Shown here in pieces: positions 30,405 through 38,648 of a stretch of DNA of 38,648 bases. Within the stretch, counting starts at the first letter, position 1; the number at the start of each line of letters is the position of its first letter. Made by a program: the position numbers and the translations under genes. Under the pieces are notes generated by a model. That model was not told the DNA's origin, made no database searches, and worked only from the letters and a program-made list of their open reading frames with translations. Location: the NCBI GenBank assembly GCA_051453625.1, contig JBOZIK010000001.1, positions 78,388,510-78,427,157 of the forward strand, read 5' to 3'. The stretch comes from Welwitschia mirabilis. Its lineage: Eukaryota; Gnetophyta; Gnetopsida; Welwitschiales.

Positions 30405-31994
30405 TGAAAATCCTTGAACTCAAAGGACAGGGGTGAATGAGTTGTATCAAATAAAATTTTATCCAATAATAGGATGAAAAATAATAATAATAAATACCTT
30501 ATTAATATAATGTGGTTTTCCAACTTGAGTATGTCCACACATAGAAGATAGTTCCCTCCCATACCTCTGAATATTCTTAACCTACCACTAAAAAAAAAAA
30601 AAGTGGTTTTATTATACACCAATAATCTTACAATAATGAGAGTCTTCTTGCAAGGTAGCACTCTCTTTTCCTTAGGGAAATAGTGGGTTTTTGGCACATT
30701 ACAAATGTTATAACAATGAAAATATCCTTGCAAGGTAGCATTTTCTTTCCTTGAGGGGAATAGTGATTTTTTGATGCATCATAAACCTTACAATAATGAG
30801 AGTCTCTTCATAAGGTAGCACTCTCTTACCCACAGGGAAACAATGGTTTTGGCTCATCACTAGCCTTACAATAATGCAATTACTCGTAGGCATTAACTTA
30901 AAGCTTTACAATGAGTTTGATAATACAAAATGGACTAATAACAATATTCAGAAATAAGATAGTTCAATAACATAAGATCTACAAATACAAAAAAAAAAAA
31001 ACAAGCCTAAAACATATAGCTTTGAAGAAGAATTAATATCATTATTATCATTGTAGTCACAAGTGCATGAAAATGATATGGTAATAAGATAGCGAAGAAC
31101 AAAAGATGTAAGCACTATAAGCTCCTTTATAAATGATAGCTTTGATCCTTTGTGAGAACTTTAAATTACTTGTGCATTATTCATTCTGTATAAGATTTGA
31201 TTGTTATGTGCCAAAAAAGTATGATCATTAAAGTATCAAAAGTTATGTGCTCATTTTGTTCTAAAATTTATTTTTATTTATTCCATGATGTCAAGCATTT
31301 ATACTATTGAAGAAACACTAGTTGTTTGACTTAAGCAGTAGTCATTTAAACTTTATAACCATTATGTAATGGATAAGAAACATATAAGCATCAGACATGT
31401 ATCTTTATTTTTAATTGATATGAATTTTGATCCAAGACATCTTTAAATTTGTAGACATATACTAACAATCAAATGTCTTCACATTGTAGATGTCTTCAAT
31501 GAACTTGCTCAGAAATTGATAAAAATTGGTTTATATAATATTTGGACATTTGAAATCATGAATTCATAATGTAAAAGTTAATAACTCATCTAAAACATAA
31601 ACTATTAGTCAAAATCCAAAATGATTTTATTACCTCTTTTATTTTAGTATAGTGTCTTTAAATATATAGATGTCTTCATCTATGTTAAGTTCAACTTTTA
31701 TCATGTTTGTCTTTAATGAAATAGGTGTATTTAGCCTGTGACTTGAAATAGACGTCTTAACCATAGATGTCTTCAAGTTTCTATATATCTTTACCATAGA
31801 TGTCTCCCATTCTGCAAATGTCTTTAGACGACTGATTTTGCATTTTAACAACTGAGCCTTTTTATGAGATATTGTCTTTGAAGATCTGTTATTGACTTAT
31901 GCTTATTATGATCTAATTTTCTTTACAATGACCTATCTAAATAATGATATAAAATATTTAATAAGTGAAATGATCAAAACTAGATTTACCAACA
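30405..31994 (-). repeat. 5' LTR of element B
   Basis: On the minus strand it begins TGTTGGTAAATCTAG and ends ...ATTTTCA. It is 1590 bp, longer than the LTRs of A and C (1380 and 1402 bp) chiefly because of the 80-bp tandem array. The minus-strand open stretches at 30708-30893 and 31639-31851, and the distal part of 30356-30733, lie in the LTR and are not genes. Confidence 0.84.
30594..30913. repeat. 80-bp tandem repeat array in the 5' LTR of element B
   Basis: Units can be placed at 30674, 30754 and 30834 (each opening AGGGAAATAGTG or close to it) and a first one near 30594 whose start has become an A-run. Each contains a CTTACAATAATGAGAG-like word and TAGCACTCTCTT. The spacing is 80, as in the 3' LTR. 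Confidence 0.85.
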
Positions 31995-34638
31995 ATATAT
32001 CTTTTAAGTGAAAGACATCTATATTGGAGACATCTTTAGCTTGTAAACATCTTTTAGGTAGATATCTTTGATATATTAGACATATTTAGAGGTTAGGAAT
32101 AATTTTTATTTTTTTGTTAATTTTTAAAATAGACATTTTTAAGTATGTAAATGTCTTTGTAGAGCATAGGTAACCATTAAAATACTTTATCAGAAGTCAT
32201 CTTTTAAAAGATAAATGTCTATTTTTATCATTTTAGATGTCTTTCAGATGGTAGACATATTTTATGTTCTATATGTAAAAATAAAATGCACACAAAAATG
32301 AGGGTTTTAACACTTTTTATTTAAGAAATATATCATCATCCATGATTTTCAATCCTCCACTTAGTAGATATTACTCTTAGAGTCCTCTTCAGCCTGATTT
32401 TTCTTAGATCTCTCAATATAGATGTGGTGGATTTGGAAGAAATCTTCATAACTAGTAAAATAGTTATTCTTTTCTTTAATAGGTGCTCTTTTTCACTAAC
32501 ATTTTTACATTTTCTTATTAAAAGTTTGGTTATTTTAGTATTTTCTTCAAATTGGTGAGGAAAAACCCCTTTGATACCTCTAAAGGTAGGAAACTTATCA
32601 TTAAAATAAATAGATCATAATATGAATCATAATTCTATCATGAATCGGCTAGAAAGCATTTTAAAACTTAAAATAGGACTTTCATTATTGTAAAAATAAG
32701 GCTTCTTGCTTATTTTTCTCATCTATATTAGGACATGGTAGTTTAATTATAGTAGAACATTCTAAACCCTATTGTCCAAGAGTTCTATGCCAACATTTAT
32801 GAAATAGACAATAGCACTGGAATATTTTAGATATAAGTACAAGGTGGCTCTCTCTTTTTTACATTTAGTTTTGTAAATTCCATGTTTGGCATCGATGATT
32901 TAGAGCTTTCATAATTATATATGCATTTCTTAAAATATATTTTTATGTGTCACTCTCTTGAGATTTCACGATGTCCATTGAGCAATATTCTCTTTGGGAA
33001 TTTGAAGATGAACTTTTATGAAAATGTAGAACACAAAGATATGATACCTGATGCATTCATTTTGAGTTTAATTACCTTATATGATATATTCATTTGGGAA
33101 GGTAGCTATAATTATTGCAACCCCATACAGACTTTTGTGGTGTATTTCCTTCTTACATTGTGCATGGATTTTATTATATTTTTTCATAAGGGTCAGGATT
33201 TCAATCATCCTTGTTTGATTAGCTTAATAATTAGTAATACTAGCATCTTAGTTTTAATAGGTTAATCTCATTCATTTTAAAAAACTACTTTTAGATTTCA
33301 CTAAAAATAGGTAAGCACTAGTACCAGTAAGTGAATGTACAAGTAGAAGATCTTCTAAGGTATAATTTCAGTGCTGCTATTTTATAGCTAGTCATAGTTC
33401 CTCACTAGTAAATAGGGTCTTAAGGCAATTATAAATATGGTAAATAATATTGAAAGAAATATACTGAGGTTGAAGAAGCATCAGTATGTAGGCAATGAGA
33501 TAGAGATGCCTACAAGTAGTTGGGAATTCATGGGGACGCCCACATGGTCTAATTCAAATGAGAAATCATAGGAAAAGATACCTCTTACACCTCTTACTAT
33601 AGGTTATGATTTAAATAGAGATTCATCAGAGTCCACAAAGAAGGATTCACACCTTCATGAGGAGCACCAAGCTCTAGCATAGGAACATAGGGCACACTAG
33701 GCTCTAGTAAAGGCATAGAGGAGCAGCATGTAAATTCTAAGAGCTCTAATGATAAGCCTCTGATATTTCATAAGCCTCATTGAAAACTATCCATTCTTCA
33801 TTCCACACAACCTCTTATCATCATCTTGTCCATCATCAGCATCTTGTCTTCCATCTCCATCACTACCTCTCACAATTTTCATTCATGCTCTACCTCTTAG
33901 CACTACTTCACCTCTTAGCACTGCTATACTTGCTGAGATAGCCATCCCCAGCTTCTTTGGCACATCCATTACCCCTTTAACATATTTGAGTATGAGGAGA
34001 TAGGTCTCTTAGGGCTAAGATAAGCCATAATAATGGCCATCTAGGAAGTGAAATACACCTCCACCCATATCATCTTCTTTGTCTACTCTTCAGACCTCTA
34101 CCACTAGAGATAGTGATGATGATAGTGAGAATGCAAGATATGGTACTCAATACAATAATGACTTAGTTCTTAATGATTAGCTTCTTTTGTGCTATTCAAA
34201 AAAAGTAAGAAGATGGGAAAATCAGATTGGACCTTATTGAACATCTTCTATGAGTCTAAAGGATGTGGACTTCAGATGGATGGATTAGATCTTGTATGAG
34301 TGACATCATTATTAATACTTACTATTATGTATTGGAATATATTTCATGATTTTTTTATGATATTTTATTATTTTTGTTAATTTTCTCCTTGTATGTATTA
34401 TACTTTATGTTTTGATGTGTTTTTAGTAATTCAGTCCATTTATACCACTTTTTGTTTACTATTCTGCAAATGATTATTAGTGTGGTTATCAAATATTTTC
34501 AAATTTTTGAAATTTATAATATGCCTCATTTAATGTATTGTGTCTTCTCTTGGATTAATTTATGTCAAGTTCATTTTTAAAACATTATTACACTAATGAG
34601 ATTTTTAATGTTTTAGACATCATCAAAAAGGGGGAGAT
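31995..34638 (+). pseudogene. Element A, part 2: post-pol (envelope-like) region
   Basis: This is the continuation of A after insertion B. The first 300 bp are rich in AGACATCT and AAATGTCT words, as in B at 27540-27720. A 114-codon open piece at 32921-33265 (starts MHFLKYIFMCHSLEISRC, contains hydrophobic stretches such as VVYFLLTLCMDFIIFF) is the longest uninterrupted frame in the window apart from those made of N. Further on, 33430-33700 reads NNIERNILRLKKHQYVGN and PTSSWEFMGTPTW, shared with B. A Pro/Ser/Thr-rich part follows (33780-34100). Position and composition fit the envelope-like frame of SIRE/Maximus elements, whose function is not established. Confidence 0.55.
34625..34637 (+). 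promoter_or_regulatory. Polypurine tract of element A
   Basis: AAAAAGGGGGAGA one base before the LTR that opens TGTTAGTAAG. This is the family's standard plus-strand primer and is undamaged here. It shows that the LTR at 34639 served as a 3' LTR for the sequence to its left. Confidence 0.88.
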
Positions 34639-36040
34639 TGTTAGTAAGATCTCAATTTTTATGATTCCACTTGTCAAATGTAATGTGTCCAATGTATAGA
34701 TAGGAAAAATTGAAGAAAATTAAGTTGTAAATAGTATTAAGCCAAATCTCAAAGTTCAAACTACACAAATCTTTAGCTCCAAATTCATAAAGGACAGACA
34801 TAATTGATTAAAGATGTCTGCATGTATGAAGATGTCTATTATAAATACATCTACTATATTAAAAATGTTTATATTAAATTGAACTTCATCACAAAGGACA
34901 ATTTCTGTCATGTCAAAGATGTTTATACTGAATTAATAAGCTGAGATAGGTAAAAGATGTCTAGAAAATTAAAGATATCTACACTTCTTTAATTGTTGAA
35001 ATACATCTACAGACTTGAAGACATCTATTCTAAACTAAAATAGGTAATAGAGACAAATTTGTACTATAATGAACTATCTACACTTCATGGAATCAAGAAT
35101 TTTTTACAAAGTGAATTTATGATCTCTAAGGGTTATAGATATAGCCATTTATGTTTTATTGAGATCTAGGTAGTTTGACCAAAGAGTGAAGATGTGTGTC
35201 TAACAGAGACATTTACTATTACAAAGACATTTATCTTGAAAAATTGATAAAAAATAAAATAGTTATTGAATGAATAAAACTTAGTCATTTTTAACCATTT
35301 CATAATGCTTAAATGTTTTCAAATTGCTATCTCTCTAGAAAAAAGGCAAAGAAGACATCAAAAATATAAAACACACAAAGCATAAAGAAAAAGGATTAAT
35401 GCACACATGGGCGATTGGTACCACACACAAAGACTTTTGTGATCTTAATGAATATAATTATTTGATGAATACATTGCTTGATCATTGGCTCTACCATAGC
35501 TACATTAATCAAATCTTAGACACTTGTTGATGGCTACAATAAGAAGAACTCAAGCATTTCATTAAAGGGACATCTTTTAGGCTTATTATTTCCTTTTGTT
35601 ATCATTATTTATTAGTACTTAAATTGTAGAAATATTATATTTTTAAATACGTTAATTATAGTCTATTACTTAATATTATTGTTAGGATTCCTTACTTGAA
35701 ATTTTAAATTATAAGGTAACTCTTATATGGGTGTGCTCCTAAGAGTACTTATGAGTCTGTTTTTATTTTGGTTTATTGTAAATCCCTAAGATGAAGAGAG
35801 TGCTATTTTACAAGGATCATCTTAGTTATATGTAATATTGGTGGTTCTCTAAAAGCATAATTTTATAGGTTAAGGAGATCCAAATGTATGAGAGAAACCT
35901 CTCCTCTACGTGTGAATGTACCTAAGTTGGGGAATCATGTTAACGTAGTAAGGTTCTTATTATGTAATTTTTTATTTATTTTAATAGAGATTTTATTTAA
36001 GACCTCATTTACCCCTCCCCTCTGAGTTTAATAATACTCA
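34639..36040 (+). repeat. LTR shared by element A (as 3' LTR) and element C (as 5' LTR)
   Basis: Begins TGTTAGTAAGATC and ends ATACTCA, 1402 bp. It has an intact polypurine tract on its left and a primer-binding site on its right. It keeps one unit of the 80-bp repeat and the AGATGTCT-rich stretch (34805-35030). Confidence 0.85.
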
Positions 36041-36042
36041 AG

Positions 36043-36054
36043 TGGTATCAAACT
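36043..36054 (+). promoter_or_regulatory. Primer-binding site of element C (initiator-Met type)
   Basis: TGGTATCAAACT, two bases after the LTR end. The first eight bases match the standard site TGGTATCAGAGC exactly. Confidence 0.88.
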
Positions 36055-36093
36055 AGTTACTCACAAAAAAGAAGTAACATCCTTAAGTGAACT

Positions 36094-36440
36094 ATGGAAG
36101 AAGTACCATCCATTAGACCTCTGTTCTTTGATGGCATTAACTATGCATATTGGAAGATGAGGATGCAAGTGTGCTTATAGTCTTATGAGTTTTAGATTTG
36201 GCAAAGCATTAAATATGGATACTTAAAACCTCTTGAAATCACTATAGGTATTACAAGAAACTCCATTGCACAAATCACATCTAGAAGAAACTGGAAAGGG
36301 GGGGAAAAAAGGTAGCCTTCATGTACAACTCAAAAGTGAAGAATTATTTTTACTCAACTCTTACAATAAAAGAACTCAATAGAATATCTAGATGCAAAAC
36401 TACATAAGATATATGTAATTTTCTAGTGGGAACATATAAA
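36094..36440 (+). pseudogene. Gag N-terminal fragment of element C
   Basis: The ATG at 36094 opens MEEVPSIRPLFFDGINYAYW, then KMRMQVCL, a well-preserved SIRE-type Gag start with the F-D-G-x-N-Y-x-x-W-K-x-R-M signature. The frame has stops after about 28 codons. It follows element A (18265-18600) to about 36436 and then breaks off into pre-integrase sequence. Confidence 0.8.
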
Positions 36441-37480
36441 ATATTGCAACATAACCTTCTAAGTATTAGCCAGTTGTGTGATGTAAACTTTTCTATTACT
36501 TTTACCAAAGAGTATTGTGTTATTAGATAATATAACTCAAATAAGGTTTTACTTATTGAATTTAGAAAATCTAACATTTATATCACTACTTTATAAGATA
36601 TTCCTAACAAGAAAACCAAGTGTCTTGGAAGCACTATAGGTGAAATGAAGCTATGGTGCAAGAAGCTTGGGCATGTGAATAAAAACTTGCTAAAAATTTT
36701 ATCTTCAAAAATTAAGATAAGAGGACTTCCTAAGTTTCAAAGCTTTAATAATTAAGTTTGCAAGGAATGTCAAAAAGAAAAGCAAACAAAAGTAGGATTT
36801 AGTAAGAAATATTCTGTTACTACTAAATTTAACCTTAGATATTTTACATCTTGATATTGCTAGTTCATCTCCTATAAAAAGTCTTGATAAGAACAGATAT
36901 TATATAACCGTTGTTAATAATTACTCTCATTTCACATGGATAGCCTTCTTTACATATAAGAATGAGGCATTTAACATTTTCTCTAGGTTGCGTATTAGAT
37001 TACAAAACTAAAAGGAGTATAAGATTAAGATAATAAGAAGTGATAATGGTCTTGAATTTAAAAATGTAAGGTTCAAAAATTTTTGTGAGCATTTTAGTAT
37101 CCTTCACTAATTATCTACACTAAGAACTACACTAAGAACTCCATAATAAAATGGAGTTTCTAAAAGAATAAATAGGATTATAAATGAAATGATAAGAATA
37201 ATGATGCATGATAAATAAGTTCCATATCATTTTTGAATGGAAGCCATTAATACTACATGATACATTTCCAACCAAGTTTTGGTAAGATGCCTCACTTCCA
37301 AAACCTAACACAAACTGTAGTCTAGTAAGATATCATTAGTAAGTTATCTTCATGTATTTGGCTTAAAACTTTTTAATTTAAATGAAAAAAATAAGCTAAA
37401 AAAATTTGATTGCAAAGTTGACAATGGCATTTTTCTAGGTTACACCATGGTTAGTAAATCCTACTGAGTGATTAATGACT
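36441..37480 (+). pseudogene. Gag-pre-integrase and integrase of element C
   Basis: ILQHNLLSISQLCDVNFS opens the segment, and LWCKKLGHVNKNLLK and CKECQKEKQTK (about 36758-36790) give the zinc-site region with His changed to Cys at one position. The core reads LDILHLDIASS (first Asp kept), KIIRSDNGLEFKN (second Asp kept, about 37030) and NGVSKRINRI (third acidic residue Glu changed to Lys at 37162-37164). The minus-strand open stretch at 36350-36577 is a shadow. Frames slip near 36830 and 37120, where the words CACTAAGAACT are repeated in tandem. Confidence 0.78.
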
Positions 37481-37889
37481 AAACTCATGTGGTAGAGAAA
37501 ACTATAAATATTAAAATAGATGATACTAATTTAATTTCTATTTGTGTGTAGTATGACTATATTATTATACAACTTAAACAACTATATAGCAATTCTCAAG
37601 AGTAATCAGATAATAAGGAAGAGAAAGAAGAAGAAACAAATAAGAAAACCTCTTTAAACATGTTAGTGTAAATAAAAATCATTCCACAAGCAACATCATA
37701 GGTAGCTCATATGGTGATATTTAAAGTTAAAGCTATACTAAGGAATTTTATGGATTTATAACATATATCTCATAGGTAGACTTCAAAACTCTTAGTGAAG
37801 CAGAAAGTGACGAGCATTATATGCTAGAAATGCAAGAGGAACTTGATTAGTTTGAAAGGTGTAATATTTGAAACCTCACTTTAATTCCA

Positions 37890-38648
37890 TCCAACAAACC
37901 TATCATTGGTAAAAAATGGGTCTTTAGAAATCAAATAAATAAAAAAAATAATGTTATCAGAAATAACGTAAGATTAGTAGCTAAAGGGTACAACCACTAA
38001 GAAGGAATAGACTTTAAAGAAACCTTTTCACCAATAGAACATATAGAGTCTATAACCTTTTCATTAAAGGATTAAAACTCTATTAGATGGATGTCAAAAG
38101 TGCCTTTCTAAATGTAGTACTTCAAGAGAATTATATATTGATAAACTTAAAGGGTTTAATAACTTCCACAAACCAGATTATGTTTATAAACTAAAAAAGG
38201 CTCTCTATGGTCTCAAGAAAGTACCAAAAGCTTCATATAATAAACTCTTGGGACATCTAATAGAAAATGGATTCAAAAGAGGTACATATGATATTATAAT
38301 ATTTATTAAAATAGATGGTAAATATTTTACTATTATACAAATCTATGTGGATGATATTATTTCTGGTGCTACTAACAAATAATGATGTAAGAAATTTGCT
38401 AAAATTATGTAGGATGAATTTGAAATGTCTTATAGGAGAAATGAATAACTTCTTGAGATTTCAAGTGGTGTAACACAAATAAGGTACATTCGTTACTCCA
38501 ACTAAATATGTTAAAGGTTTGTTAGTTAAGTATGGCTTACAAGATTATAAGGCCAAAGATAGTAAAATGAGCTAAGGCATGAAACTAAATAAGGATGAGC
38601 ATGGTAAGAAGATGGATCAAGGTTGTATAGAGGTATAATTGATAGTTT
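37890..38648 (+). pseudogene. Reverse transcriptase of element C (cut by the window end)
   Basis: The block VYKLKKALYGLKKVPKAS (38185) is followed by LLGHLIENGFKRGTYD and then IQIYVDDIISGATN, with the catalytic YVDD at 38344-38355. This is the most readable polymerase stretch in the window. Upstream, MDVKSAFLN-like text is at about 38090-38115 with a slip. Stops occur before and after the block. The copy is not functional. Confidence 0.8.

Larger units (their letters stand above)
23145..31994 (-). mobile_element. Element B: Ty1/copia (SIRE/Maximus-like) element in reverse orientation, internally deleted
   Basis: LTRs at 30405-31994 (5') and 23145-24695 (3'), a primer site at 30391-30402 and a polypurine tract at 24696-24712 define an 8850-bp element read right to left. 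Its internal region runs gag, protease and the start of the pre-integrase segment, then jumps near 28030-28075 to the last residues of RNase H, followed by a long post-pol region with an envelope-like frame. Integrase core, reverse transcriptase and most of RNase H are gone. It interrupts element A. The five bases on its two sides (AGATG and ATATA) agree at only three positions, so the target duplication is not confirmed. Confidence 0.82.
36041..38648 (+). mobile_element. Element C: Ty1/copia internal region, cut by the window end
   Basis: Starts with a primer site and gag directly after the shared LTR. It lacks the second half of gag, the zinc knuckle and the protease, and continues with pre-integrase, integrase and reverse transcriptase in the same order as element A. 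The window ends inside the polymerase. Its coding sequence is somewhat less decayed than A's in integrase and polymerase. Confidence 0.82.

Noticed and set aside
23145-31999. A 5-bp target duplication for element B
   Set aside because: The flanks AGATG and ATATA agree at only three of five positions, too weak to claim.
32921-33265. A real host gene of 114 codons
   Set aside because: It lies between the pol and polypurine tract of element A, where the envelope-like region of this element type is expected, and no splice structure or conserved host domain is visible.
1-38648. Organelle DNA, because of high A+T content
   Set aside because: No plastid or mitochondrial gene, tRNA or rRNA was recognised. 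The content is nuclear retroelements.

Overview
The window is a stretch of plant nuclear heterochromatin built almost entirely from old, nested retrotransposons. It is very A+T-rich by eye and poor in CpG. I found no intact cellular gene, no tRNA or rRNA gene and no CRISPR array. The longest open frames are short pieces of decayed element proteins. Most in-frame stops sit where a Gln or Trp codon is expected (CAA to TAA, TGG to TAG or TGA), which points to long-term C-to-T decay on both strands. Plant origin is inferred from three things: a tRNA-Asp-type primer site of the Tat/Athila kind, an initiator-Met primer site, and SIRE/Maximus-like copia elements with AAAAAGGGGGAGA polypurine tracts. 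The species cannot be named. Four runs of N mark assembly gaps.

Left part (1-16832). Positions 1-3953 are the 3'-truncated internal part of a Ty3/gypsy-type element, called E here. Positions 4526-13993 are a second, full-length copy of the same family, called D, with two LTRs of about 1.2 kb, a decayed tRNA-Asp primer site and a perfect 5-bp target duplication (TCTAA). D sits inside the reverse-transcriptase gene of a LINE. The LINE resumes at 13999 and runs to about 15640; its upstream piece is probably about 4190-4525. D and E carry a decayed integrase C-terminal segment but no reverse transcriptase or integrase core that I can recognise. They carry instead an unfamiliar reading frame containing two related copies of a protein module. 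Positions 15650-16832 hold nothing I can name.

Right part (16833-38648). This is a nest of Ty1/copia elements of SIRE/Maximus type. Element A (+) starts with an LTR at 16833-18212 and reads gag, protease, integrase, reverse transcriptase and RNase H up to 23144. It is then interrupted by element B, inserted in reverse (23145-31994, with both LTRs, primer site and polypurine tract). A resumes at 31995 with its post-pol (envelope-like) region, polypurine tract and LTR (34639-36040). That LTR is followed directly by another primer site and another gag-pol (element C, cut by the window end), so A and C appear to share one LTR in tandem. B and C each carry a large internal deletion.

No working system is encoded. 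The points most worth a second look are the duplicated unknown module in D/E, the LTR-sharing A/C tandem, the 80-bp repeat array that sets LTR length, and the loss of catalytic acidic residues by G-to-A change in several polymerases and integrases.
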